Positions 40,906-49,150 of a stretch of DNA of 64,000 nt are shown one piece after another; within the stretch, counting starts at the first letter, position 1, and every line of letters starts with the position of its first letter. A model generated the notes under the pieces. The model did no database searches, was not told the DNA's origin, and saw only the letters and a program-made list of their open reading frames with translations. Both the position numbers and the translations under genes were made by a program. The stretch is taken from NCBI RefSeq assembly GCF_003751605.1, contig NZ_RJVJ01000001.1:4960001-5024000 (forward strand), written 5' to 3'. The DNA comes from Kitasatospora cineracea. Its GTDB lineage: Bacteria; Actinomycetota; Actinomycetes; Streptomycetales; Streptomycetaceae.

Positions 40906-42522
40906 ATGGCATCTTCGACTTCCCCCGCCGTGACCACCGACTGGGAGCCCCTCGCCGACTCCCCCTACCCGGTCGCGGTGCTCGGCCCCGACGGCGAACT
41001 GCTGCACGCCAGCCACAGCGCCCACCGCCTGCTGGCCGCCCCGGCGGGCACGGTCCCGCACTGGCTGCGCCGGGCCCACCTGGACCTGCCCGCCGACGGC
41101 ACCCCGCCGGAGACCGTCCGGCACACCGACCCGGTCGCCGGCCGGATCGAGGCGCACCCCTCGCCCCGCCCGGACGGCAGCGCCGTGTGGTGGTTCGTCG
41201 TCCCGGAGGGCCTCCCGGGAGTGCTGCCGCGGACGGCCGGCGGCGGCAGCCACGACTGGGAGCTGCTGACCCGGCTGTCCGGCCTGCTGCTGTCCTCGCT
41301 GAACGTCGACCGGGTCCTGGAGACGGCGGTCCGCCAGGCCGCGCTGCACCTCGCGGACGCCGCCGTGGTGGTCGCCCCCGGCTCCGGCCGGACGCTGCGC
41401 TTCGTGACCTGCCTGCGCGGCGGCGACCCGGCGCACGTCCAGGTGCGGGCCGACTCGGCCGAGGTCCCCGGACTGGCCGAGGCGCTGCAGGGGTTCCCGC
41501 CGGTGCCCTCGCGGTGGATCGACCCGGACGCCACGCCCCGCTGGCTGGTGCCCGCCGGGTTCGGCCGGGTCGGCTCGGTGCTGGTCACCCCGCTGCCCGG
41601 GCACGGCGTCCCCGCCGGGGCGCTGGTGCTGCTGCGGGCGGCGGGCGGCGGCCCGTTCCCCGCCGACGAGGAGGTCTTCGCCCGGATGTTCGCCGCCCGG
41701 GCCGGCGCCGCCGCGTCCGCGGCCGTCCTGTACTCCGAACAGGCCGCCGTCACCGACCTGTTGATGCGCGAACTGCTCCCGCCCCGGCTCGAACACCTCA
41801 ACGGGGTGGACTTCGCCGGCGGCTACCGCGCCTCGGTCGACCGCGACCGGATCGGCGGCGACTTCTACGACGTCCACCCCGCCGCCGACCCCGACGGCGA
41901 GACGCTCGCCCTGCTCGGCGACGTCAGCGGCAAGGGCCTGGAGGCCGCCGTCATGACCGGCAAGGTGCGCAACACGCTGCACGCGCTGCTGCCGCTCGCC
42001 GACGACCACGGCCGGGTCCTGCACCTGCTCAACCGGGCGCTGCTGACCTCCCACCACACCCGTTTCGCCAGCCTGGTGCTGGCCTCGGTGCGCCGCGAGG
42101 ACGACCGGGTCCGGGTCCGGCTGTCGGCCGCCGGGCACCCCGCGCCGATGGTGGTCCGGACGGACGGACGGGTGACCGATTCCACCACCCTGGGCAGCAT
42201 CGTCGGCGTCCTGCCGGAGGCCACCACCCGCACCGACACCGTGCTGCTCGACCCCGGCGAGGCGTGCGTCCTGTACAGCGACGGGATCACCGAGGCCAAG
42301 GGCGGACCGACCGGCCGGGAGCAGTTCGGCGAGGACCGGCTGCGCCAGGCGCTCCAGCAGTGCGCGGGCCTGCCCGCGGAAGCGATCGTGGAACGGGTGC
42401 AGATGCTCACCGCGCAGTGGCTCCGGGAGGGCCGGCACGACGACATGGCGGTCATGGTCATCGCCGCGCCCCCGCGCGGCCACGTGGCCGTGACCGGCGG
42501 ACCGCGGGAGTACGCGGCATGA
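40906..42522 (+). CDS. PAS/GAF-containing SpoIIE-type PP2C phosphatase
   Basis: 538 residues. A short PAS-like N-terminus (YPVAVLGPDGELLHASHSAHRLL), a GAF domain (about 115-280) and the PP2C domain with RDRIGGDFYDVHPAAD, LLGDVSGKGLEAAVMTGKVRN, SAAGHPAPMVV, LYSDGITEAKGG and GRHDDMAVMVIA. It is of the RsbU type. Its TGA overlaps the ATG of a cobalamin-binding protein, and a STAS gene follows, so sensor, phosphatase and substrate appear to be one operon. Confidence 0.92.
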   Translation: MASSTSPAVTTDWEPLADSPYPVAVLGPDGELLHASHSAHRLLAAPAGTVPHWLRRAHLDLPADGTPPETVRHTDPVAGRIEAHPSPRPDGSAVWWFVVPEGLPGVLPRTAGGGSHDWELLTRLSGLLLSSLNVDRVLETAVRQAALHLADAAVVVAPGSGRTLRFVTCLRGGDPAHVQVRADSAEVPGLAEALQGFPPVPSRWIDPDATPRWLVPAGFGRVGSVLVTPLPGHGVPAGALVLLRAAGGGPFPADEEVFARMFAARAGAAASAAVLYSEQAAVTDLLMRELLPPRLEHLNGVDFAGGYRASVDRDRIGGDFYDVHPAADPDGETLALLGDVSGKGLEAAVMTGKVRNTLHALLPLADDHGRVLHLLNRALLTSHHTRFASLVLASVRREDDRVRVRLSAAGHPAPMVVRTDGRVTDSTTLGSIVGVLPEATTRTDTVLLDPGEACVLYSDGITEAKGGPTGREQFGEDRLRQALQQCAGLPAEAIVERVQMLTAQWLREGRHDDMAVMVIAAPPRGHVAVTGGPREYAA

Positions 42523-43733
42523 ACGGCGACACACTGACCGGCACCCTCGCCCCCGCCGCCGGGCCCGTCCGCCCCGGGGAACCGGCCGTGGAACCGACCG
42601 AGGAGCTGTGGCAGGCCGTCATCGGCGGCGACCAGGCCGGGGCCGTCGCCCTCGCGGTGCGGGCCCTGGAGGACGGCCTGCACCCGGAGGCGCTGCTGCT
42701 CGACGTGATCGGGGCGCTCCAGGCCCGGATCGGACGGGAGTGGGCGGCCGACCGGATCACGGTGATCCAGGAGCACGCCGCCACCGCCGTCAACGAGCGC
42801 GTGGTGGCCGTCGTCTCCGGCCACCCCGCGTTCGCCGCCGCCACCGACCCGCAGCGCCCCGGCCGGATCGCGGTGGCCTGCGTCGACGGCGAGTGGCACG
42901 CCTTCCCCGCCCGGCTGCTGGCCGAGGTGCTGGCGCTGCGCGGCTGGCGGGTCGACTACCTGGGCGCCCAGTGCCCCACCCCCCACCTGATCGCGCACCT
43001 GCACCGCACCGCCCCCGACGTGCTGGCCCTGTCCGCCTCGCTGCCCACCCGGCTGCCCGCCGCGCACACCGCGATCACGGCCGCCCAGGCCGCCGGCGTG
43101 CCGGTCATCGCGGGCGGCGCGGCGTTCGGCCCCGACGGCCGGCACGCCCGGCTGCTCGGCGCCGACGCCTGGGCCCCCGACGCCCGCGCCGCGGCCGCCC
43201 GCCTCGCCCGGGGACTGGCGCTGCCCGCCTCCCCGCACCTGCCCGTCGACGACCTCCCGCACCTCGCCGACCAGGAGTACACCCTGGTCGGCCGGAGCAC
43301 CCGCGAACTGGTCGCCGGCGTGATGGCCGCCCTGGAACGGGAGCACCCCGCCGTCCGCTCCTACACCCCGCTCCAGCGCGAGCACACCCTCGACGACCTG
43401 GCCCACATCGTCGAGCACCTGGCCGTCGCCCTCTACACCGGCGACCCGGAGCTCTTCACCGCCTTCACCGGCTGGACCGGGCAGGTCCTGCTCGCCCGCT
43501 CCGTCCCGGACACCCTCCTCGGCTTCGCCCTGACCTCCCTGCGCGAGCAACTGCGCGACCTGCCGCGCAGCGTCGCCGTCCTGACGGCCGCCCTGCCGCC
43601 CGCCGGCACCGCCCCGCCGCCCGCGGGTGCCACCCCGTCGCCCGCGGGCACCGCCCCGCCGCCCGCAGGTGCCGCCCCGTCGCCCGCGGGCACCGGCCCG
43701 CGCCCGCTGCCGACCCCGGGAACCCCCGCATGA
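42519..43733 (+). CDS. Cobalamin (B12)-binding domain protein in a partner-switch operon
   Basis: 404 residues. Residues about 30-105 form a helical cap (DDAVALAVRALEDGL type: GGDQAGAVALAVRALEDGLHPEALLLDVIG, EHAATAVNERVVAVV). The Rossmann-like B12 domain follows: ACVDGEWHAFPARLLAEVLALRG with E-x-H in place of D-x-H, as in CarH/LitR photoreceptors, then LALSASLPTRLPAAH and VPVIAGGAAFG. A helical C-terminal domain contains REHTLDDLAHIVEHLAVALYTGDPELFTAF. The tail has five 7-residue Pro/Ala/Gly repeats. It overlaps both neighbours, so it may gate the phosphatase in response to B12 or light; that is inference. Confidence 0.87.
   Translation: MNGDTLTGTLAPAAGPVRPGEPAVEPTEELWQAVIGGDQAGAVALAVRALEDGLHPEALLLDVIGALQARIGREWAADRITVIQEHAATAVNERVVAVVSGHPAFAAATDPQRPGRIAVACVDGEWHAFPARLLAEVLALRGWRVDYLGAQCPTPHLIAHLHRTAPDVLALSASLPTRLPAAHTAITAAQAAGVPVIAGGAAFGPDGRHARLLGADAWAPDARAAAARLARGLALPASPHLPVDDLPHLADQEYTLVGRSTRELVAGVMAALEREHPAVRSYTPLQREHTLDDLAHIVEHLAVALYTGDPELFTAFTGWTGQVLLARSVPDTLLGFALTSLREQLRDLPRSVAVLTAALPPAGTAPPPAGATPSPAGTAPPPAGAAPSPAGTGPRPLPTPGTPA
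43596..43700 (+). repeat. 21-base tandem repeat (5 units) in the cobalamin protein tail
   Basis: Five in-frame 21-base units encode PPAGTAP, PPAGATP, SPAGTAP, PPAGAAP and SPAGTGP. A flexible, slippage-prone C-terminal tail. Confidence 0.78.
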
Positions 43734-44068
43734 GCACCAGCCCCGTCCCCCCGCCCCGGCCCACCGCCGGACCGCCCCGCACCGCCACCGTCCCGGTGGA
43801 GGGCGAGCTCGACCACGAGAGCTGCGGGGAGCTCCTCCGGGCGGTCGCCGCCCACCTGGCCGCCCGCCCCCGGGTCGACGTGGTCCGGGTGGACTGCGGC
43901 GACATGTCGCTGTGCGACTCCACGGGGCTGTCCGCGCTGCTCCAGGTCCGCCGCGACGTCGACGCCGCCGGCCGCCGCCTGCTGCTCGACCGCCGCCCCG
44001 CCCACCTGGAGCGCCTGCTGCGCCTCACCGGCACCGCCGACTACCTGCTCACCGACCGGCCGGACTGA
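43730..44068 (+). CDS. STAS-domain anti-sigma factor antagonist
   Basis: 112 residues from ATG 43730, overlapping the stop of the cobalamin protein. Motifs: ATVPVEGELDHESCGELLRAV, VDCGDMSLCDSTGLSALLQVRRD with the Ser of DSTG as the likely phosphosite, and LERLLRLTGTADYL. Last gene of the phosphatase / B12 / STAS operon, and the obvious substrate of that phosphatase. Confidence 0.9.
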   Translation: MSTSPVPPPRPTAGPPRTATVPVEGELDHESCGELLRAVAAHLAARPRVDVVRVDCGDMSLCDSTGLSALLQVRRDVDAAGRRLLLDRRPAHLERLLRLTGTADYLLTDRPD

Positions 44069-44115
44069 GACCGGGCCGGTGGCCGCCGGAGGAAGGGCCG
44101 CCCGGGTGAGGGGCG

Positions 44116-44140
44116 GTTTCCGACCTTCCGGCCGGGGCAG
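44116..44140 (+). promoter_or_regulatory. Candidate sigma-B-like promoter of the P450 operon (near-leaderless)
   Basis: GTTT-N15-GGGCAG, ending only 9 bases before ATG 44150. If real, transcription would start at or within a few bases of the ATG, and no strong ribosome site is present. Confidence 0.4.
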
Positions 44141-44149
44141 CCGACGGTC

Positions 44150-45394
44150 ATGGACCGACGACACCGCCCCCGGGGCGACGGCACCCTCCCGCTGCTGACC
44201 CGCGGCTACGCCTGGCTTCCCGACCTGCGCCGCCGCCACCCCGGCCCGGTGGTGCGGGTCCGGCTGGCCGGCCGGCCGGCGGTCGCCCTGCACGGACCCG
44301 AAGCCGTCCGGTTCTTCTACGACGAACGGCACGTCCGGCGGGCGGGCGCGCTCCCCGAACCGGTGCGCAGCACGCTCTTCGGGCACGGCGCCGTGCACTC
44401 CCTGGACGGCCGGGTGCACCAGCTGCGCAAGGCGATGTTCCTCTCGCTGCTGGCCGATCCCGGACAGGTCCGCGCGCTGGTCGACGAGGTCGGCCGGGCC
44501 TGGGACACCGCGGTGGGGCGCTGGGCCGGACAGCCCCGGGTGGTCCTGCTGGACGAGGCCGCCCGGGTCCTCACCGAGGGCGTCTGCCGCTGGGCCGGCC
44601 TGCCGCTGCCGCCGGACGGCGCCGCCGCGTTCGCCGCCGACCTGACCGCCATGGTCGACGGCTTCGCCACCCCGGGCCCGCGGCACTGGCGCGGGCGGCT
44701 GGCCCGCCGCCGCCGGGAGTCCTGGATCGCCGGGACCGTCGAAGCGGTGCGCGCCGGCCGCGCCGGGCTCCCGGCCGGCTGCCCGGTCGAACGGGTGGCG
44801 CTGCACCGGGACGCGGACGGCGAACCGCTGCCGCCGCGGGTGGCGGCCGTCGAGGTGCTCAACCTGGTCCGGCCGACCGTCGCGGTCTGCTGGTTCGTCG
44901 CGTTCGCCGCCCACGCCATGCACCTGCGGCCGGAGGCCCGCGCGGCACTCGCCGGGGGAGAGCCCGCCCGGGCCTGGGCGTTCGCCCAGGAGGTCCGCCG
45001 GTTCTACCCGTTCGCCCCGTTCGTCGGCGGCCGGGCCGCGGCCGACCTCACCCACCGGGGCGAACCGATCGCCGAGGGCACCCTGGTGCTGCTCGACCTG
45101 TACGGGCAGAACCACGACCCGGCCCTGTGGGGCGACCCGTACGCCTTCCGGCCCGGGCGGTTCCTCGAACGCCCCGACGACGTCGCGCAGTCCGTCCCGC
45201 AGGGCGGCGGCGACCCGGCGACCGGCCACCGCTGCCCCGGCGAGGCCGTGGTGGTCGGGCTGCTGGAGGACCTGTCCGTGCGCCTGGCCCGGCTGGAGTA
45301 CACGCTGCCCGCCCAGGACCTGACCGTCCGGCTCGGCCGGATGGTCGCCCGGCCGCGCAGCGGCTTCGTCATCGAGGCGGTCCGCGCCGGGTGA
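44150..45394 (+). CDS. CYP152-type cytochrome P450 (fatty acid peroxygenase-like)
   Basis: 414 residues. The haem-binding loop is PQGGGDPATGHRCPGE with Cys362, the form typical of CYP152 enzymes such as Bacillus BS-beta and SP-alpha. In helix I, LVRPTVAVCWFVAFAAHA carries the Arg-Pro pair that binds the fatty acid carboxylate in place of the usual acid-alcohol pair. AWAFAQEVRRFYPFAPFVGGRA is the ExxR region. Such enzymes use H2O2 to hydroxylate or decarboxylate fatty acids and need no redox partner. It is first in an operon with YihY and an F420 enzyme. Substrate is inferred from family only. Confidence 0.9.
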   Translation: MDRRHRPRGDGTLPLLTRGYAWLPDLRRRHPGPVVRVRLAGRPAVALHGPEAVRFFYDERHVRRAGALPEPVRSTLFGHGAVHSLDGRVHQLRKAMFLSLLADPGQVRALVDEVGRAWDTAVGRWAGQPRVVLLDEAARVLTEGVCRWAGLPLPPDGAAAFAADLTAMVDGFATPGPRHWRGRLARRRRESWIAGTVEAVRAGRAGLPAGCPVERVALHRDADGEPLPPRVAAVEVLNLVRPTVAVCWFVAFAAHAMHLRPEARAALAGGEPARAWAFAQEVRRFYPFAPFVGGRAAADLTHRGEPIAEGTLVLLDLYGQNHDPALWGDPYAFRPGRFLERPDDVAQSVPQGGGDPATGHRCPGEAVVVGLLEDLSVRLARLEYTLPAQDLTVRLGRMVARPRSGFVIEAVRAG

Positions 45395-45441
45395 GGCGCG
45401 CCACCGGCCCGACACCCGCACCGAGAGAAGAGGAGACGGGG

Positions 45442-46461
45442 ATGCCCGACGGGAAACCCGAGCAGGACGCGGCCCGTACCGGAGGCGGTGCACCGGACGG
45501 ACCGACCCGGATGCCGGCCCGCGCCTGGGCCTCGGTGCTCCGCCGCACCGCGAAGGAGTTCCTGGACGACGAGCTGCCGGACCGGGCCGCCGCGCTTACC
45601 TACTACGGGGTGCTGGCGGTCTTCCCGGCCCTGCTGGTGCTCGTCTCGATCCTCGGCCTGCTCGGGCGTTCGGCCACCGACACGGTGCTCGACAACCTCC
45701 AGCAACTCGCCCCGGGACAGGCCCGCGACATCCTGCGCTCCGCGGTCGAACAGCTGCAGGGCGGGCCCGGTACCAGCGGCGTGCTGGCCGCGGTCGGCCT
45801 GCTGGGCGCGCTGTGGTCGGCCTCGGGCTACGTCGCCGGGTTCATCCGGGCGTCCAACGCGGTCTACGACATCCGTGAGGGCCGGCCGGTGTGGAAGCTC
45901 ACCCCGCTGCGGGTCGGCCTGACCCTGCTGATGATGGTGCTGCTGCTGGCCAGCGCGGTGATCGTGGTCTTCACCGGCCCGGTGGCCGAACGCGCCGGGG
46001 ACGTCCTCGGGCTCGGCCCCACCGCCGTGACGGTCTGGTCGATCGCCAAGTGGCCGGTCCTCGTGCTGCTGGTCGCCGTCATGATCGCGCTGCTGTACTG
46101 GGCGGCGCCCAACGTGCGCGGCCGCGGCTGGCGCTGGGTCTCCCCGGGCAGCCTGCTGGCGGTCCTGCTGTGGCTGCTGCTCTCCGGCGGGTTCGCCGCG
46201 TACGTCGCCCACTTCGCCTCCTACAACCGCACCTACGGCACCCTCGCCGGGGTGATCGTCTTCCTGGTGTGGCTGTGGCTGTCCAACCTCGCCATCCTGC
46301 TCGGCCTGGAGTTCGACGCCGAGCTCGCCCGCGAGCGGGCCGTCGAGGGCGGACTGCCGCCCGACGAGGAGCCGTACGTGCCGCCGCGCGACACCCGCAA
46401 GTGGCCCGAGGGGGAGACGACGCCCCGCACCGGGGCCGACCGAGAAGAAGAGGAGACGTGA
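45442..46461 (+). CDS. YihY/BrkB family membrane protein, copy 2
   Basis: 339 residues from ATG 45442 behind GAGGAGACGG. Motifs: DDELPDRAAALTYYGVLAVFPALLVLVSILGLLG, WSASGYVAGFIRASNAVYDIREGRPVWKLTPLRV, and YGTLAGVIVFLVWLWLSNLAILLGLEFDAELARER. Six membrane segments; a charged tail. It resembles the YhjD-like branch and is distinct from the copy at 29817. Its stop overlaps the ATG of the F420 enzyme. Confidence 0.9.
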   Translation: MPDGKPEQDAARTGGGAPDGPTRMPARAWASVLRRTAKEFLDDELPDRAAALTYYGVLAVFPALLVLVSILGLLGRSATDTVLDNLQQLAPGQARDILRSAVEQLQGGPGTSGVLAAVGLLGALWSASGYVAGFIRASNAVYDIREGRPVWKLTPLRVGLTLLMMVLLLASAVIVVFTGPVAERAGDVLGLGPTAVTVWSIAKWPVLVLLVAVMIALLYWAAPNVRGRGWRWVSPGSLLAVLLWLLLSGGFAAYVAHFASYNRTYGTLAGVIVFLVWLWLSNLAILLGLEFDAELARERAVEGGLPPDEEPYVPPRDTRKWPEGETTPRTGADREEEET

Positions 46462-47555
46462 TGACCGAGTACGGGTTCTTCCTGTCCTGCGAGGAGTTCA
46501 CCCCGCAGGAACTGATCCAGCAGGCCGAACGGGCCCGGGCCGCCGGGTTCACCCGGCTGGCGATCTCCGACCACTTCCACCCGTGGAACGAGGCGCAGGG
46601 CAACAGCGCCTTCGTCTGGTCGGTGATCGGCGCGCTCTCGCAGGCCGTCGACCTGCCCGTCACCACCCTGGTGACCTGCCCCACCGTCCGCCTGCACCCG
46701 GCGGTCACCGCCCAGGCCGCGGCGACCTCCAGCGTCCTGCTGGACGGCCGTTTCACCCTCGGCGTGGGCACCGGCGAGGCGCTCAACGAGCACGTCCTGG
46801 GCGACCGCTGGCCCTCCTTCGAGGAGCGCGCCGAGATGCTGGAGGAGGCCGTCGAGGTGATGCGCGAGCTGTTCACCGGCTGCCAGGTCAACCACCGCGG
46901 CCCGCACTACACCGTCGACAACGCCCGCCTCTACACCGCGCCGCGCGGCCGACTGCCGATCCTGGTCTCCGGGTTCGGCCCCAAGGCCGCCGCCACGGCC
47001 GGCCGGATCGGCGACGGCTTCGTCACCATGACGCCCGACGCCGAGCTGATCGCCGTCTTCCGGGACGCGGGCGGCGCCGGCAAGCCCGTCGTCGGCGGGC
47101 TGAAGGTCTGCTGGAGCACCGACCGGGACAAGGCGGTCGACGAGGTGCACCGCCGCTGGCCGACCGAACTGTTGCCCGGCGAGCTCGCCCAACTGCTGCC
47201 CACCCCCGCGCACTTCGAGCAGGCCAGCCAACTCGTCACCCGCGAGATGGTCGCCGACGCCGTGACCTGCGGCGACGACGTCGACGCGCACGTCGAGGCG
47301 GTCCGCGCCTACGAGCGGGCCGGCTTCGACGAGGTGTACGTCGGGCAGATCGGCCCCGACCAGGACGCCTTCTTCGCCGCCTACCGGGACCGGGTGCTGC
47401 CCGCCCTGCGCGGCACCGCCGGCACCGGAGGCGCGCACCCGCCCCTGGAGACCCCCGAGGCCCGGATGACCGCGGAGGGCGCCCCCGCCCCCGACGAGCG
47501 CGCCAAGGACGCCGGGGACGGCCCCGAGTTCGCCCCCACCGATCCCGGACACTGA
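46461..47555 (+). CDS. LLM-class F420-dependent oxidoreductase, second copy
   Basis: 364 residues from ATG 46461, one base overlap with the YihY stop (TGATG). Motifs: LAISDHFHPWNEAQGNSAFVW, TTLVTCPTVRLHPAVTAQAAAT, GRFTLGVGTGEALNEHVLGDRWP, and FDEVYVGQIGPDQDAFF. It is a paralogue of 3441-4403 with the same G6PD-like template and a 50-residue acidic Pro-rich extension at the C-terminus. Substrate unknown. It ends the P450-YihY operon. Confidence 0.9.
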   Translation: MTEYGFFLSCEEFTPQELIQQAERARAAGFTRLAISDHFHPWNEAQGNSAFVWSVIGALSQAVDLPVTTLVTCPTVRLHPAVTAQAAATSSVLLDGRFTLGVGTGEALNEHVLGDRWPSFEERAEMLEEAVEVMRELFTGCQVNHRGPHYTVDNARLYTAPRGRLPILVSGFGPKAAATAGRIGDGFVTMTPDAELIAVFRDAGGAGKPVVGGLKVCWSTDRDKAVDEVHRRWPTELLPGELAQLLPTPAHFEQASQLVTREMVADAVTCGDDVDAHVEAVRAYERAGFDEVYVGQIGPDQDAFFAAYRDRVLPALRGTAGTGGAHPPLETPEARMTAEGAPAPDERAKDAGDGPEFAPTDPGH

Positions 47556-47631
47556 CCCGGCGGAACGTGCATGACCAGCGGCGGGGCGGTTAGACGGCGG
47601 TTGTTCGATCCCCCGTTCGGAAGGCAACGTC

Positions 47632-47937
47632 GTGACCATGGTCTCCCGCCTCCCCGGCGCACAGACGCACCACTGGGACTGGCAGTTCGAAGGCTCCTGC
47701 CGCACCGTCGGCAGCGAGGTCTTCTTCCGACCCGCGAGCGAGGGCCGCGCCGAGGCCCGGCAGCGCGAGCAGGCCGCGAAGCGGGTGTGCGCCGGCTGCC
47801 CCGTCCGCCTGGAGTGCCGGCGCTACGCCCTGGCCAGCCGGGAGCCCTACGGCGTCTGGGGCGGCCTGACCGAGGACGAGCGGCGCGCCCTGCTGGTCCG
47901 CCGCGAGCCGGGGGACGTCATCCCCAGTGCCGCCTGA
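47632..47937 (+). CDS. WhiB-like Fe-S regulatory protein
   Basis: 101 residues. Four cysteines (23, 53, 56 and 62) in the WhiB pattern with the CAGCPVRLEC core ligate a 4Fe-4S cluster; GVWGGLTEDERRALL is the signature turn that contacts the sigma factor or DNA. GTG 47632 lies 7 bases after GGAAGG; ATG 47638 is possible. Wbl proteins bind region 4 of the principal sigma factor and sense redox or NO. The clade is not decided. Its last 20 bases overlap the end of a convergent STAS gene. Confidence 0.92.
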   Translation: MTMVSRLPGAQTHHWDWQFEGSCRTVGSEVFFRPASEGRAEARQREQAAKRVCAGCPVRLECRRYALASREPYGVWGGLTEDERRALLVRREPGDVIPSAA

Positions 47938-48397
47938 GACCGGGGCCGCGCCCGGGGCCGGACGGAGTGGGGCCGGACCCGGGCGGCCCGGTCCGGCTCT
48001 GCTCCGCCCGGCCCCGCCCGGTCCGGCGCGGCACCGGACCGGGGCCGCCGTCCTCGACCGGCAGGAACGGCCCGGCCCGGGTGATCTCCAGGACCCGGCG
48101 CACGCAGGCCGAGGGGGAGTCCAGGGCCATCGCCACCCCGAGCACGGCCGCCGCGTGCCGGGCGCGCAGCAGGGTGTCCAGCGCGGAGGAAGTGAAGAGG
48201 TCGACCGCCCGCAGGTCGACCCGCAGCCGCTCCGGGCGGCTGCGAAGCCCGCGGTGCAGGGCCCGGGCGAACGCGTCCTGGTTGTCCTGGTGGAGGGCGC
48301 CGACCAGGGCGCACCGGACGGTGGTGCCGGTGCGGCGGGTCTCGATCCGCAGGTCCGGCGCCCGTACCACGGCTGTTCGGCGGGGGCGCCGGGTCAC
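47918..48397 (-). CDS. STAS-domain protein
   Basis: 159 residues from GTG 48397, overlapping the stop of the next upstream gene. A STAS-like core: VRCALVGALHQDNQDAFARALHRGL, LRVDLRAVDLFTSSALDTLLRARHAA with TSS at the phosphosite place, and SPSACVRRVLEITRAG. The last 45 residues are Gly/Pro/Arg-rich. The usual second Asp before the phosphosite is Thr (FTSS), so phosphorylation by a partner kinase is uncertain. Confidence 0.78.
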   Translation of the reverse strand: MTRRPRRTAVVRAPDLRIETRRTGTTVRCALVGALHQDNQDAFARALHRGLRSRPERLRVDLRAVDLFTSSALDTLLRARHAAAVLGVAMALDSPSACVRRVLEITRAGPFLPVEDGGPGPVPRRTGRGRAEQSRTGPPGSGPTPSGPGRGPGLRRHWG

Positions 48398-48627
48398 GTC
48401 ACCGTGCCGACCGGAGTCTCCGCCGCCGCCCGCAGGATCTCCCACAGCGCGAGGGCGTTGTCGCGCAACTGCTCGGTGGCGGGGGAACCGGTCTCGGCGG
48501 CCGCGAGGTAGGCGCTCACCCCGGCGACCGCGTACTTCAGTTGCGGCGGCAGGCCCTGGACGGCACCGCTGCCCGCAGTCAGGACCGCGGTGAAGCGGTC
48601 CAGTTCGGCTCGGGTCGGGGCTTCCAC
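48394..48627 (-). CDS. Small helical protein of unknown function
   Basis: 77 residues from GTG 48627, 7 bases after GGAGG. Helical and neutral: RAELDRFTAVLTAGSGAVQG, LPPQLKYAVAGVSAYLAAAE, LRDNALALWEILRAAAETPV. No family recognised. Its stop overlaps the STAS start by 4 bases, so it is likely a partner of that protein. Confidence 0.68.
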   Translation of the reverse strand: MEAPTRAELDRFTAVLTAGSGAVQGLPPQLKYAVAGVSAYLAAAETGSPATEQLRDNALALWEILRAAAETPVGTVT

Positions 48628-48760
48628 TGCATCGCCTCCGGGGTACCGGTGCGGGAGACCGGCAGGTCCACTCTCCTCGCACGCACGACATACGTCAATG
48701 AATGCACGAAAATTATGTCATGTATTCCGAGTCGTGAACCACGCTGCCTATCCTGGGGCG
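48628..48760. promoter_or_regulatory. AT-rich divergent promoter region
   Basis: The stretch 48688-48735 is unusually AT-rich for the window (for example ATGAATGCACGAAAATTATG). It separates the small helical/STAS pair from the HTH regulator and contains the short inverted repeat GACAT...ATGTC. A likely site of control by the HTH protein. No sigma-B-like box seen. Confidence 0.4.
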
Positions 48761-49069
48761 GTGGAGAGAGCCGCCGAAACCAGCCGCCAGTGGACGTTCC
48801 TGACCAATCACGCCAGGGTCCTGATCCAGATCTACCGGGACCCCGGCATCCGGGTGCGCGACATAGCCACCCGCTGCCTGCTCACCGAGCGCGCGGTGCA
48901 GCGCATCATCTCCGACCTGGAAGAAGCCGGGTACCTCTCCCACGAACGCCGCGGCCGCACCAACCACTACCACGTCATCGACGGCCAACTCCGCCATCCC
49001 GCCGACGCCGGCCCCACCATCGCCGAACTGCTCTCGGCCCTGCTCACCCCGCCGCCCGGAACGGCCTGA
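48761..49069 (+). CDS. Winged helix-turn-helix transcriptional regulator
   Basis: 102 residues from GTG 48761; GTG 48734 would add nine residues. The fold is clear: RQWTFLTNHARVLIQIYRDP, GIRVRDIATRCLLTERAVQR (helix-turn-helix), IISDLEEAGYLSHERRGRTNHYHV (wing). MarR/ArsR-like small regulators of this kind are common in streptomycetes. No ligand domain is visible. It may act on the AT-rich divergent region just upstream. Confidence 0.85.
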   Translation: MERAAETSRQWTFLTNHARVLIQIYRDPGIRVRDIATRCLLTERAVQRIISDLEEAGYLSHERRGRTNHYHVIDGQLRHPADAGPTIAELLSALLTPPPGTA

Positions 49070-49089
49070 CCCGGGGGCCCGGCCGAGAA

Positions 49090-49134
49090 GGCCGTCCCGG
49101 CCCCCGGCCGCACGGGCCGGGAACCGGGACGGCC
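49090..49134. terminator. Two-tier hairpin terminator between convergent genes
   Basis: Outer stem of 11 bases (49090-49100 with 49124-49134) enclosing a second GC-rich hairpin; between the HTH gene and a small acidic gene. Confidence 0.62.
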
Positions 49135-49150
49135 GTGCCCCGGCGGCCGC

